NCBI RefSeq assembly: GCF_963678635.1 | Contig: NC_087064.1 | Span: forward strand, 81,383,526 to 81,447,525 | Direction of reading: 5' to 3' | Length of the DNA stretch: 64,000 nucleotides | Origin: Symsagittifera roscoffensis | Taxonomy: Eukaryota > Xenacoelomorpha > Acoela > Convolutidae | In this document: piece after piece, positions 21,840 to 34,560 of the stretch | Layout of the letters: each line of letters starts with the position of its first letter | How positions within the stretch are numbered: the first letter of the stretch is position 1 | Program-made: the position numbers and the translations under genes | Notes under the pieces: generated by a model | Database searches by the model: none | What the model was told of the DNA's origin: nothing | The model's input: the letters and a program-made list of their open reading frames with translations, nothing else

Positions 21840-24800
21840 CCTAACCACAACCAAGATTTTAACCATTTTATTTTTTCAGAAAAAAAATAGACATAATCAA
21901 GAGAACGATGTTTTTGTTCCGACCATTGAAAATGGGGAAGAACTTTGTGTTCAGGTGTGTTTTAGTTTTTTTACTACGCAAAATTAAGTCATAGAAATAA
22001 TCATGGGATGAGATTGAACTATAATTTAAACCAACGTTTTTTAAGCCGTAACTTTAACGACGTAAAAACAATATTCAAGATAGTGTCCCGGTATCGAGAA
22101 AAACTGTTATACATTTTTTTGATTCTTAGTCATTACTCGATCAAACAAGGCAAACGAACAGGCTTACCAATCGCTTACTGATGCTTAGCTTAAGCCGCAA
22201 AGTGGAGTTCTACCTAGGTAGAATTAGATTTTGAAGTTTTCAACGCCATTTTTTGAATCAAAACTTCAAAACTTCTGAAAGTTTCTGCAAAAAATTAGAA
22301 AAAAATTTTGAAATTTTAACGAGTTTTGGTTTGAATTGTTTTGTATTTCTATAGATTTTTCTTTATAAAGAGTTGTCCGATTTTCTTTTTTTACCATGAG
22401 TGTTGAATGCGCCTCAGTTGTCCCGTTATCGAGAAAAGCTGGCATACAGTTTTTTTGATTCCTAGTCATTACTGGATCGAACAAGGCAAACGAGAAGGCT
22501 TATCAATAACTTAATGATGCTTAGTTTAAGCCGCAGAGTAAAATTCTACCTGGATAAAAATAGTTTTTGGAACTTTCAACGCCATTTTATGAATCAAAAC
22601 TTCAAAACATCTGAAAGTTTCTGTAAAATTGAAAAAAAACTTTGAATTTTTTATTGAGTTTTTGTTTGATTTGTTTTGTATTTCTATAGTTGTCTGATTT
22701 GCTTTTTTACTTTGACTGTTGAATGAGCCTGATTGTTGTTTTTTTTTAAAATAATTTTACCACACCACGCACAAACGACACTAGCTTGAAAATGAAACTT
22801 TTTTTATATTTTAAGACTAGGGTCGGAACATTCTGCGCCTCTTGCACATTAAACGGCTATATTTGTCACTTTTGTAGACTTTGATAATTTTCAGCACTTT
22901 TAAAAGCATAATTTGCAGGTGTTGATACTTTGCATTAGTATATGTTTGCGCTTTGTGTTATTTTTTCACGCAAAAGTGGGTATCTGAATTCATCATCAGA
23001 TTAGATTGGTACAACTATCAAATCAAAAATTTTGTTTTGAAAATTTTGCTTGATGTTTAAAAGTTGTCTACGCGACGAGAAAAGTTTTTTTTTTTCGTTT
23101 CAGGTCCAAGTTAGAAAAATAGTCACTCTTCATATTAAATCAATACTAGCGTTAGTGCTTCATAATGTTATGTTAAATAAACAATTGATAAATTGTTAGA
23201 AGCCAATTTTGATTTTTTCTCTACATGCAGAAAACAAAGACAAATTTGCAAATTAAAGGGAAAAAACATTGAAAATATTTTTCAAAAAATGCCCCTAAAC
23301 GTCCTTGACAACGCAAGCAATTTATCCTGAAGATAACGGTGAAGTTTTTTTGAAGGCTCCCTTCGCAAAATTATATATCTCACTAAATTCCAATTTCACG
23401 GAGTATTATATCAAAAGTTTGCTCAAATTCAGCTGCATTTATCACAAGTGGGCTCAAAACAATTTGCAGAAGAGTATAACTGAAAAAAGGGTTACATGTT
23501 ATTTTGCCCCAGGTCAACTTGATCAACTTGTCCCAGCCCATCTTGTCCTACTCCAACTTGACCAACAAGGCAACTTGTCTTATTCCATCTTGTCCCAGAT
23601 AACAACTAACAATTAATGAAAAATTGTCCCAGATTCTTTGTTATCCTCATAGATCATAGTGTCGGCATAAAAAAGTTAAGCTTGAAACAAATAATGAAAT
23701 AACTATAAAGTGTGCTAAATGAAACAGAGTTCGAAGTATGCATAAACAAAGTGAAAACCGCAAATTTCAACGCAATTTTTAAGACAAACTAGTCATATCC
23801 AAAAATATATTGCTGAATTTGTGACCTCACATAGCATAGATGTTAGTGCATAACACTCTTATTAAAAAAAAATTCAAGAGTTCAAATCTCAAAGAAGTCA
23901 AAATTTTTATTGTGTTACCATGAAGAGGATAAAATTCGAGTAATTCCTCACTCCAAAACCCCTCATAATGGCTACACACTATGGAGGGGTATTGTGGAGG
24001 AAAGAGCAAATCTTCTGCAGTATTGGCCTCTATCACCTCCAAACTATGGGCTCTGTTAAGTGGCTATAGAGAGCCCATATATTGGAGGCAATAGAGGCCC
24101 TTGTGTAGGTTCCAGAGGCTATTGTGGAGGTACCAGGAGCAGATGATTTAAATTTAAAAAGTAAATTTTCTCAATATTGAAACCATGGATCTATTTCATA
24201 ATTTTAGAAGCAGTAAACCTATAACTCCCAGGTCCTTTCTGAAAATTTTAGTTACAACGCAAGCAATTTATCCTACAGATGATAACGGTGAAACTTTTTT
24301 GAATTCTTCCTTCGCAAAATTATATATCTCACCAAATTCCAATTTCACGGAGTCTAATTTCAAAATTTTGCTCAAATTCAGCTGCATTTATCACAAGTGG
24401 GCTTAAAACAATTTGCAGAAGAGTATAACTGAAAAAAGGGTTACATGTTATTTTGCCCCAGGTCAACTTGATCAACTTGTCCCAGCCCATCTTGTCCTAC
24501 TCCAATTTGACCAACAAGACAACTTGTCCTATTCCATCTTGTCCCAGATAACAACTAATAACTAATTAAAAATTGCCCCAAATTCTTCAATATCCTCATA
24601 AATCATAGTGTCGGCATAAAAAAGAACGATGATTTCGCTGAACAGTTAAGCTTGAAACGAATAACGAAATCACTATAAAATGTGCTAAATGAAACAGAGT
24701 TTGAAGTATGCATAAACGAAGGGACAACCGAAAATTTCAACGCAATTTTCAAGACAAACTAGCCATTTTAAAATATTAATTGCTGAATTTGTAACCTCAC

Positions 24801-26400
24801 ATAGCATAGATGTTAGTGCACAATACTCTTTGTAAAAAAAACCTGGGTCGACGTTAGGAAAAAAAGTGCAAAAGCAAAACTTACTGTGAATCAGTGCAAT
24901 TTTTTGCGAAACTTTACCAAAATATGACTCTTTTCAAGCCTTTCTAATCCATTAAAAAACCAGCAAAAACTACCGTGTAAACATTTGGGAAAACTATATC
25001 AAAAAGCTTTTTGTGCAACTCAATTCAAGAGTTTAACTTTTAAAAATTTGCGCAAAACATTTAAAAGTTGTTTTTAAAAAAGATTTAGTGTTTGTTTTTC
25101 TTAGTTGAAATTACACTTTTTGCCTATCAAATAATTTTTTTTTTCAAATGTTTGAAAAACCAAACCCCTTTTAAATGTTGTCGAGCTACATGCGAGGCTC
25201 ACTTTGATAGAGTTTTGTTACAATTGAACCATTGATTTAAAGCGGTGAATTGAACCGGAAATTTTGATTGGCTGAAAAAAGCTAATCAGGATCAATTTAT
25301 TGGTGTTAATTTTTACGCCGGAGTTCCGCAAAAAAAATTGCATCATTATAGTTCTGCTAAAATTCTGAGCAAGTTTTTTCGTCATAGTTTTTCGTCCAAT
25401 GTCAAACTAATTTGAGAACAACGCAGAGATTCTTAGAACTTCTTCAAAAATTCTTCATTTTGGCTCAAGCCAATACAACTTAAAAACTTCTCAACTAAAA
25501 CAAGCGATGTTTCTAACATTTTGAGCCTTAAATGCAAATTCCATAAGAGCTAATTTTGGCGCCGAATTTGTGTGAAAACGCCTCAGCAGCTGGACGAAAA
25601 CCAGCTTTTGTTTTTTTTATTGCGCTGCTCTGCCAGTCCTTCAAAAAATCTTTCGATACAGCATTGGTACTAAGAGTTTAATTAGACGACGATGCATTCG
25701 CGTTTAGTGTTGTGCAATCTCCAAAATCAACTGCTATCAGTCGAATTGAGAAGTCGTCGGTGCTAAAGCTAGCTGTCGCTTCTCAATAATCAACTCAGAG
25801 GCAAAGTCAAGTTTGGCATGACTTTTCATAGCATTGCAAGCGAGCCGACTGAAAATGGGGCGAGTTCACAAAGTACTAGTATTGAAAACAATTATAACAA
25901 GCTGTATTTGAAAGTGTACAAGAACAAGAAACCGAAAAAAAACTCATTGAAAATGTTTCAATAATTTTCAGCTTAGGTTTTGACAAAATTATTCCAGTTC
26001 AATAAAACTGGATCAGTGATCAATTTTTTTCCGCAGGGAAATGTAAAAGTTTAAGTGTTTTTAAGAAACTAGAATTTGATCACTTTTTTCCGCGGCATTT
26101 TCGTTTTCGTAATTGTAGAGCACGTTTGACCTAATTTTTATCAAATAAAGTGAAACTGAACTCAACATTTCAACACAGAGGCGAAACTGTGCTTCTCAAA
26201 CACGAGCTGGAACACAAAAAGAAGCAGCTCTAAAGATCTAGAAAAAAAAGATTAAGAAAAACTAAAATTGGCTCTTTTTCGTTCCATCACCTGTAAATTT
26301 TTTGAAGTAATTTTTCTGTTCACATTATCAGATTAGGATAAATTTTGGCTTACGGACTAATTAAGCCATGACAAACATATTTGGTCGTCATACCCAACCT
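21840..26400. repeat. Segmental duplication, copy 2
   Basis: Counterpart of 16384-21460. It contains an internal tandem duplication of roughly 300 bases (22250-22560 and 22561-22720 onward: TTTTGAATCAAAACTTCAAA against TTATGAATCAAAACTTCAAA). It also has an extra partial copy (24231-24840) of the 17520 block. The central piece 23460-24232 looks virtually identical to 17700-18478, while the flanking parts differ by many small changes. Confidence 0.85.
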
Positions 26401-29097
26401 CGTGAAACCACTAGTTACATCATGAAAACTATGCTTATGTGTGGTGGGGCAGGGAAAAAAAGTAAGTTGCAAATTAGTAATAGTTCGCCGACGTCTCGGG
26501 CTTTAACCTAAAACCTACTGTAACCTAAAAATTATAAGTCTCACGCACTAATCACGCAGCCACGGACGCTTAGATTATCAGAAACATTAGCCTCAAATAA
26601 AGCCGAGAACAGATGATATTAACTTTTCAATGCTACAGATCGTGGTTATAGCAAAAAGGCACATAAGTGAACACTCTTTTAATGAACACATTTCTATGCG
26701 AGTTAGGTTAGAAAAAAAGGCTCGTACTAAAACACTAGCTGCTCGCAAGCGTAAATACTGATATTGTAGCGCTCAAAAGGCGGGGGTGCCCACAATCAAA
26801 CGATTGTTGATTCAAATCGCACTTGCCCTGCAAGTAAGTCATAGCTTCACAAGCACTGGTTATATGCGCTCTTGTCAGAATATCTAATAACTTCAGGGTT
26901 AGAACTCTGGATTGGTTGTCTAAAAAAAGGCATTTTTTCTAAAATGCGCTATATTTTTTGAAAACACATGTGTAAGTATTAGAATAATTTATATTTTTTC
27001 CCTAAAAAGAAAAGGTAACACAGTGGCGAAGCTGCAATTTGCAACTACAAGTCTAAACAAACGATGAAAAAAATCTCTCAAAGTGAAATTAATAAAAAAT
27101 AAAAATAAGCCTGGAATAGTTAAATTGCTTTATGTTTTACAGTCGAGCCTCCAATTTTGAGAGCCTCGGTCCTTTTAAAAATTTCAAACATTAGTTACCA
27201 ATTAAGCAGCTACAGATGCCAATAAATTGTCAATGCTCTGCCGCAAAAATGCTACCAAACATAAACTAAAATACAAACACACTACCATTGACATGTCAAA
27301 AAACTAGAAAAAATCTGCATGTAATAATTTAAAAATTTTAACGCCCATTTGAGAATATATTTTGAATTTACAACACTTTGCGACATAAATGGAGTTGGAA
27401 ATTTTTTAGTATCGAGTTTTTTTGTTTTGTTTAATAGAGTAAATAGCTTTTTTTGGCTCAATTGATGAACTAAACTGTGTTAAGTTGTTAGTTATTTAAT
27501 GTCAAAGCACAGGCTATTAAATTGCCAATGCTAAGTGCTGTGACCATAGCACTAATATTGCCATCAAACAAAAGTAGCATTAAAGTCTGCGACTCTGTTT
27601 CGGTAAAAAAAAAGTCTTCATTTATCACTGTAAGATCTGCTTGTGTAATCATCAGCACCTATTTAAGCGAAAACTACTTCGTTTTAACACTAACATTTAA
27701 CAAAATTTTCACGATTTTGTATCGAAGGAAAATCATTTTCAAAAGAACATCTCCATATATGTTTGTAATTGAAGAGGTCTGTTTGGACACCAAGCTTGAT
27801 GAGATGCGGCCTTCTTAACAGGAAAAATATTGTACCCGGTAAAAAAGATAGTAACGGGAAGAAAGAGTTATACCCGATTACGATATATTAACGGGTAGAA
27901 AGTATTGAACCCGATTACAATATAGTTGCGATCGCAAGGGAAAAAAGTTATGGTCATTTTAGAACCTGACTCTGGAAATTCAAACTGTGTCATTTTAGAA
28001 CCTGACTCTGAAAATTGAAACTGTTGCATATTTCAATTTTGAGAAACTCATTATTAATTGCCACATTCTGAAAAATTTTAAGCAATGTTTAGAGAATAAT
28101 TTTAGTTTAATTTCTGAACTCAGGTATCTTTCAATCACTTAATTATACAACAGACACCCAAACCCAATTAAATGTTGAAATTTATGAAATGCATGATTTA
28201 TACAGAAATGGTTGCCTGGTTGTCACAAATAATACATGAATAAGGGGGGGGGGGATAATTAACAAAATCCAATAGAGGAGGATGATTGACAAAATTGTAA
28301 CAGCGCATTGCATAAGCAGTTTATTCCAAGCTTTTTCGTGTTAAGGCCAGCGCAATAAGCCTATTATTGTTATTGTTCCGACTATCGAAGAAAGTGCGGA
28401 GTACTTTTGCTTAGAGTGTTTTTTTTTCAGCCAATTTCCGGGTTCTTAACTAAGCGTTTTTGACGGATTTCGTACATCTGAAAGATACTGTTGTCCTAAG
28501 ATCAAATTTAAAAAATATATTACCCGCGATGGTTTGAAAATTGCTAATTTGGGATAATTAACCTGCAAAAAATGAGTTCTTATAACACGCGTAAGTGGCA
28601 AATTAATGCGTTCCAAATTGAATTGAGATCCGCTATTCCGTCCTTTTAAAACGAGAGGGGTGAAAATGGGAAAAAAAATTGATTATTTCGTCAATTATTC
28701 AACCTAAAAACGTTTTAATTGGCCTTAAAGTGCAGTTTAGTTGAGTTCAATTTTCATTCAGCTCCCAACAACCTCTTTTAAGACACACGTCTTCGCAAAG
28801 TCCGAATTAACGTCTTCCTCTGGTGTCATTTGAACATTTTGTCAAAAAGATTTAGTTCAAAATTAAATTAAATTCAAAGCATCCAAAAGCTCCATCAGAA
28901 TAATAATAGCATAAACTGTCTGCTTTGAAAACTAGCGGTAGAAACTTACTCAATTCTGGAATAGAAAATAAATTTGCTCAAAAAATTTGCGTTGCATTAA
29001 GACGTGGAGGTGACTGAAGTTGATAAATGAGTCGAAAATGAATGAGCTTTGATTTCTGCCAGAGTCAAAAAATACAATTCAGTTTTGCCTCTATTTG
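26401..29097. other. 3' flank of MAP4K-like gene; repeats, no exon
   Basis: Holds the likely 3' UTR of the kinase gene (just below 29098) and repeats. A tRNA-like SINE head lies at about 26540-26580 (minus; GTGGCTGCGTGATTAGTGCG) and a SINE tail at about 27015-27050. ACCCG/CGGGT repeats lie at 27832-27926, a 36-bp direct repeat at 27953-28023 and an 11-G run at 28244-28254. A minus-strand ATTAAA at 28714-28719, about 380 bases after the stop codon, could be a poly(A) signal, but this is weak. The frame at 27522-27818 is unrecognised. Confidence 0.4.
27953..28023 (+). repeat. 36-bp direct repeat, two copies
   Basis: Units at 27953 and 27989 read GTCATTTTAGAACCTGACTC and onward, with two differences. 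No function inferred. Confidence 0.9.
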
Positions 29098-29247
29098 TCA
29101 GAGGGAGTTTTTATGCCCCGCCACAACGTGTATGTGTCTTTTTCGGTCGTGGTCTCCAATATTTCCTGTTAGACTTTCGACAACTATCAGACCGGAGCTG
29201 TCGAGCAGTCTATATGTCTGACTGTAGTCGCAAATATTCTGGGTAGT
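29098..29247 (-). CDS. MAP4K3/5: MAP4K3/5-like kinase, terminal CNH exon with stop
   Basis: Last coding exon of a Ste20-type mitogen-activated protein kinase kinase kinase kinase. The minus strand has acceptor TTTTTTTCAG before 29247 and stop TGA at 29100-29098; 49 codons plus stop. The end of the protein reads YRLLDSSGLIVVES and then VVAGHKNSL-stop. MAP4K3/MAP4K5 proteins end in a very similar way (a FRLLG-x-DR-VVVLES block, then LAGHENSY or close), which fixes both family and C-terminus. It completes the CNH domain, a seven-bladed propeller used for regulatory protein contacts. The whole visible gene is 13 exons, 588 residues, from 62401 down to here. Confidence 0.92.
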   Translation of the reverse strand, partial: TTQNICDYSQTYRLLDSSGLIVVESLTGNIGDHDRKRHIHVVAGHKNSL

Positions 29248-29553
29248 CTGAAAAAAAAACCAGTATATAAGCACTCAAATTACTCTAACCCCAACCCGAT
29301 GGCTACGAACACCGCAAACTTGCGAAAGATCAAGTCAATCATCGAAAACTTAAAGCAAGTAATGCGATTAAGATATACTCGATAAACACTCTTTCACCAA
29401 AACAAACGCATTCAAGGGCTGATTGGTAAACATTCTGTTCATGTACTCAAGGATTAAAAAAACATTATGTCCAGTATGACATTTAATCAGATCAACTTAT
29501 TTTCTCTTGAAACTTAGTAATTGCGCATAAAAGTTTTTATCTATCTCCATATA

Positions 29554-30284
29554 CAGTGCTGATTTAAATTATCCGGACAAAACGAACAAAACTTGAATTT
29601 TCAAACGCGTTTTTCTCAAATTGGGTTAAAATTAGACAAAAAGTGAACAGAACAAAAGTTGCTTAGAATTTCATCAGAATTAATATGGTGCAGTTTTTGC
29701 TTCGAAATTCTCAACCAAAATTTTACCCCAACAATGGATAATTTTGGCTTTTTTCAATTAATCAAGAATTACGCTGAAACTACTTTGTTAATTGATAAGA
29801 ATATTATATCATTAGAAGCCTCTTACGCAGCCCAACAAACTTTAAGAAAAGATATATCTCCAAAAACCAGTATAAGAGAAAAAATTTTCACTTGATAATC
29901 AATAAATGTGATTTTTACTATATAAAACCCAGAATCTTTGCTTAAAAACAAATTTTACAAATTTGCGCAATTTTTTGGAGAATTAACGCTTCATAAAGTT
30001 TGTTGGGCTGCGTAAGAGGCTTCTAATGATATAATATTCTTATCAATTAACAAAGTAGTTTCAGCGTAATTCTTGATTAATTGAAAAAAGCCAAAATTAT
30101 CCAATTTTGGGGTAAAATTTTGGTTGAGAATTTCGAAGCAAAAACTGCACCATATTAATTCTGATGAAATTCTAAGCAACTTTTGTTCTGTTCACTTTTT
30201 GTCTAATCTTAACCCAATTTGAGAAAAACGCGTTTGAAATTTCAAGTTTTGTTCGTTTTGTCCGGATAATTTAAATCAGCACTG
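29554..30284. mobile_element. Palindromic MITE, TA-flanked (pogo/Tc1-like)
   Basis: 731 bases forming one long inverted repeat. It begins CAGTGCTGATTTAAATTATC and ends with the exact reverse complement. Both sides are flanked by TA (29552-29553 and 30285-30286), as in Tc1/mariner/pogo insertions. The arms run about 330 bases each with very few mismatches around a centre near 29890-29990. Because of this symmetry the same open frame appears on both strands (29659-29895 and 29991-30179); it has no transposase motif and no credible product. Confidence 0.88.
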
Positions 30285-32405
30285 TATCACCCGGAATTAA
30301 TAAGTAGCGCTAAAAAAGGAGAAGCCTTTCTGCGTTTGTTATTCGAGAGCTCAACTTGATCGTTTCCTAAGATATCGACAGTGAAATGATAAACTCTTAA
30401 ATCAAAACATAGCCAACAGACATTGTAAAAGTGCCAATGAACGCAAGGAAACCGCAAAAAGACCGTGACATATAAATTCTGAAAACTTGACGTACAATTT
30501 TTAAAGAAAAAATGCCCTTAAATCCGTTTTTGAAACTAGAAGTCGCTCGCAGTTTTCCGCGCCATTTCCGCCATGGACAGTGCGCGCAATTTGCCAACCT
30601 TTCAACAAGAAATGATGTCAAATAGCAAAAAATCAAATCGCAAATAATTAAATTAAAAAACACCATGAGCTATATAAATGTCTTCACTATGTACATTGAA
30701 TTTTAAAATGATAAGCGCTAAGAAAAAAAATACATTGAAAATAGTTAAGTTACAATTTTCGCAACTACTTCTATTATATAAGATGGTATTATTATTTAAA
30801 TTAAAATTCTGATACGGAATCGAACCATCGACATCGAGATTCAACGTCACGCGCCCTAGAATTTACATCATTACCATTTGACAAAAATTAAACACTGAGG
30901 GGAGTTAAAGATGGAGGTACCAGTTTGATAACATTTTAAAAATGTACTGATGCGAAAGGTAAATTCCAAAGTTTTCGAGACATTGTTTCCCAACAATGCT
31001 TTTCTACAACAATTGGAGCGCAGCCTCTGGGAAGAGAAAGTTCATACCGCATGGGCTTTCGATTGAACCATTAATCTTAGCTTTTGTACTATAGCTTAAG
31101 AGATAACTCAATAAGTTTCCAAAAAACGGGCAAATTTTTCAAAAACTGTTTATTTTCTAGAGCGATAACTTTTTTCATCAAAATAAAATCGACACCATTT
31201 TTGCAGAGTAATTGACAAAACTTTTTTTGTTTCAGCTAAGCTTTTTATCACAGATTTCGCTGACTAATTTTTGAGAAAAGTTAAAAAGTTAACAAAAACG
31301 TTCAGAACTTCCCAACTGGACAATTTCTATGTTCATAAATAGATCATAATAAAAAAAATAGATCATAATAATTTTTTACTCAGCCGGAAAGTCAGAAAAC
31401 GAAAGACCGTTTTTGAAACTAGATTTCATTCTAATATCAAACCTTTTTATTTTTACTGTTCGTGAAAGAAATAAAGTCAAACCGCTAAAAATCAAATTTG
31501 AGCGTGAACAAATTTCATTACTTTTTCCTAAAAAAGCATCATAACCTATATAAGTAAAAAAACCACTTCGCTCTCTTACACAACAAAAAAAAACACACCT
31601 CCTTCTTGAATAAAAAACCAACATGACCTATAAAAACCAACAATCCCTAGGTTCATTGGCACATAAGAAAAACGTTAATAAATAAAAAACATCAACTTCA
31701 AATTTCGAATTTCAAAGAAAAAATATATGGCCTCAAATTTCTTTGAATTTCAAGAGCAATTTATGCTTGACACTTTTTTGATAAATAATACTAGTAAGAA
31801 AATCGATCAATAAGTAATTATTTCATGCCGCTGGGAAATCTATAAATTAAATTAAATAGCATTTTGAAACTACATGTCAATCCCGTTTTTCATGACCTTT
31901 ACACACTTGCTGTTCAATTGTTGAACTTGCCTTCCTTTTAACAAAAGCAATGAAATGGACTGAAAAAGAAATCAAAAGTCCGCAAAAAAAATTTAAGCCT
32001 GAACAAATTTGAGGACTTTTTCCTGAAACAAAACAAAATAACCATAACCTACATGAGAGTATTTACAGCGGTAATCACTCTTAACAAATTGTGTAATTGA
32101 TACAAGTTTTATTTCATAAACGCGCGCTCTCGTATATAGACCGACAACAAACAGACAGACACACTATAATTCAAAAACTATCTGTTTAAAAAGCAGCAAA
32201 AACTTCCGCAATAAATTACAGACTCTATCAGGACGCTAAACTTTGAGCCATTCAGTCACACATGTTACGTCTGAAAACTTAAGCAGAATAAGTCTTAAAT
32301 TTGTTCTCACTTCAAAACATGTCAAGACAATTAATTCATCGTTGCCTTTGTTGCAGTACTGTTTGACTGTTCCGATTTGACAAATCGTGCTAATCGTATA
32401 ATTTA

Positions 32406-32590
32406 AACACAGAGGCGAAGCTGTGCTTTGCAAAGACTTGCGAGAACACGACCAAAACGCAGCTCTATCAAGTGACATAAGAAAAAGTAGAAATAAACCT
32501 CCACTTTGCAAAAACTCCAATTAGCAAAAATCTGCGACCTCGCAAATTTGAGTCTCACGCACTAACCATTCAGCCACGGATCCTTAAAAT
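32406..32590 (-). mobile_element. tRNA-derived SINE-like unit
   Basis: On the minus strand it starts with GGATCCGTGGCTGAATGGTT and AGTGCGTGAGACTC, close to the 5' half and A box of a serine/leucine-type tRNA. GAGGTCGCAGA follows as a decayed B-box region. It ends about 180 bases later in a conserved tail (plus strand AACACAGAGGCGAAGCTGTG, then CTTGCGAG). The same head and tail recur at 37972-38135. Tails alone occur at about 27015, 38325, 49985, 50050, 55266 and 60268. Not a functional tRNA. Confidence 0.65.
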
Positions 32591-33084
32591 CCCTAAAAAT
32601 TAGCCACCAATAACGCATCTACATATGCTAATAAATTGCCAATTCGATGCAGCAAAAGTAGCACCAAATCCAAAAAGATACAAATTTGCATGTAAAAAAT
32701 CGCAAATCATAAAGCCACATTATGCATAAATTAAGCATTTCAAAAAACTGTGAGATATTTTGAGTCAAAAAATTTCTGAAACCGATATTTTATTATTGTT
32801 GTTGTTTGAAACAAATAACTTTTTTCGGTTCACTTGCTGAATTAAAAATGCATCAACTGTGGAAACTTATCACTATTCGAATGTCAAAGCACATGTTATC
32901 AATTAGCAGTAAAAGTGCAACAAATTTCCAATCATTTTGTTGCCAATTCGATGTAGCAAATATTGTTGCTTTAAATGGCAACAATATTTGCGACTTAGGT
33001 TGGAAAAAAATAAAGTTCGTACTATAACACATTGCTTCGCAAGTGTAAAGAAGCAATCGCACGAGTAGTAAAATTACACGTTAC

Positions 33085-33155
33085 CTGTGACGTCTCGAAG
33101 CTTTTGCCAATCATTCCGTGATCGTGAAATGCGAGGACAGAGCTGTCGAGCACAA
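33085..33155 (-). CDS. MAP4K3/5: MAP4K3/5-like kinase, CNH exon 12
   Basis: Minus-strand exon of 71 bases (2 nt + 23 codons), with acceptor TTATTTTCAG before 33155 and donor GTAACG below 33085. The peptide VLDSSVLAFHDHGMIGKSF matches the CNH segment of MAP4K3/5 where a SVLAFWKHGMQGRSF-like block is found, one of the best conserved pieces of the domain. The phase joins a valine codon split with exon 11 and leaves phase 0 for the terminal exon. The overlapping frames at 32806-33062 are chance. Confidence 0.9.
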
Positions 33156-34509
33156 CTGAAAATAACAAAAATTACTGAAAATTGTCGATGACTCAAATTA
33201 ATGAGAATGGATACTTGCGCTAGCGTACAACATAGCACCATTTTCAGTTAATTCATTACAATAAAAACTTGTTTTCACCCATACTCTAACAAACTCGTCC
33301 AAACTTCTAGGGCAAACTAAAAATGTAAAACACATAAATTATATCACATACGAACTCATGCCATGACACATACAAAATTACTACATATCATTTTTCATAA
33401 AAAGGCATATCATTTTCCATCTTAAATCAGTGGGAAATAATCGCATTGAAACAATCTACAGCATAAATAGAAGTTGTAACGTTCAGAGCAGTTCAAAACA
33501 GTTCGTGTCTGATCTTCACCTTTCAAAACAAATTGATTTAGCCAAAAAAATGATAAGTTGTGACGTTTTTTACTAGCAGGAACCGTAATTTTTCATGTTC
33601 AAAGAATAACACAGACAAACCCGTCCCCAACCTTTTATGAGCCAAGACGCCAGACTGTATTCCTGATAGGATTCAGGCTTTGAATACGAAACGCCTTTAC
33701 AGATTACTGACCGTATAAGTATTATTTCATTAAACTGCTGAAGGCAAAGAAAAATGGCAAAGAACACTTTTTGTCTGGGCATCTTAATTCAATTGAAATA
33801 CGCTAATCATGACATTAAAATGATAAGACACTTCAATCGACCTTAGAATATACGTCAGAGCAGACCCAGTTGCAAACAGTTCACGTTCGATCGTAACCTT
33901 TGAAACAAACTATTTTCATATCAAACTGATATTATCGCAATAGTTACAAACTCTTTAACTATTTTTGATAATCTTAAAGATTTTGAAGCTCGAAAGCAAC
34001 TAGCAATTGAAGATAAAAAAGAGGGCACGTTGCAAAAAACCTCAAAGCTTAGCAGAGTTTGTCTTTTTGTTTCAATCAATGGCTCAAAGATAGCACAAAA
34101 CTAGTTCTAAAAAAATAAACATTTATATTTGATTTCAAAGAGCCATCGAAAAAACGGGTCAACCGTCCCCCCAATTGATTTAGGGGGATAAATACCGGTT
34201 TTTTAGAAATTAACTTTGAGGGCAAAACAAATTGATCTTATTATTCATTAAAAAAGGTAATCGATACAAAATTATGATTACTAAACTTTGAACAACGCAA
34301 TGACTGGGTTTTATGCGAACCCTTGGATTATTTTCCTAAATCTTTTGTTATTATTATTATTATTAATATTTTAGGTTATAAACAGTATAAAATAGCTGTT
34401 CCGTAAAAATTTTTCTCGAGTCGTATATTCTGAGCGCTTGTTTGAAATTCATATTTTATGCGTAATTATATTTCAGAATTAATACATGCTTGGGTAGGAC
34501 ATTCTACGA

Positions 34510-34560
34510 TATGTGGGGGGTACGATAGATGGGGGGTACGATATGGCGGGGGGAGGGGAG
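34510..34560 (+). repeat. G-rich short tandem repeat
   Basis: Three imperfect units of about 16 bases: ATGTGGGGGGTACGAT, AGATGGGGGGTACGAT, then ATGGCGGGGGGAGGGGAG. Four separate runs of four or more G lie within 51 bases of otherwise AT-rich sequence. Confidence 0.85.

Larger units (their letters stand above)
29248..33084. other. MAP4K-like gene intron with MITE and SINE
   Basis: 3.8 kb intron. It contains the palindromic MITE at 29554-30284 and fragments of the ACTACGTTCAT dispersed repeat at about 30400-30700 and 31390-31960 (AACATAGCCAACAGACA, GAAACTAGAAGTCG). It also contains a tRNA-SINE-like unit at 32406-32590. Open frames at 30397-30666, 31376-31624 and 32236-32520 are carried by these repeats. 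Confidence 0.6.

Noticed and set aside
29659-30179. The same protein-like frame on both strands
   Set aside because: A consequence of the palindromic MITE, not a duplicated gene.
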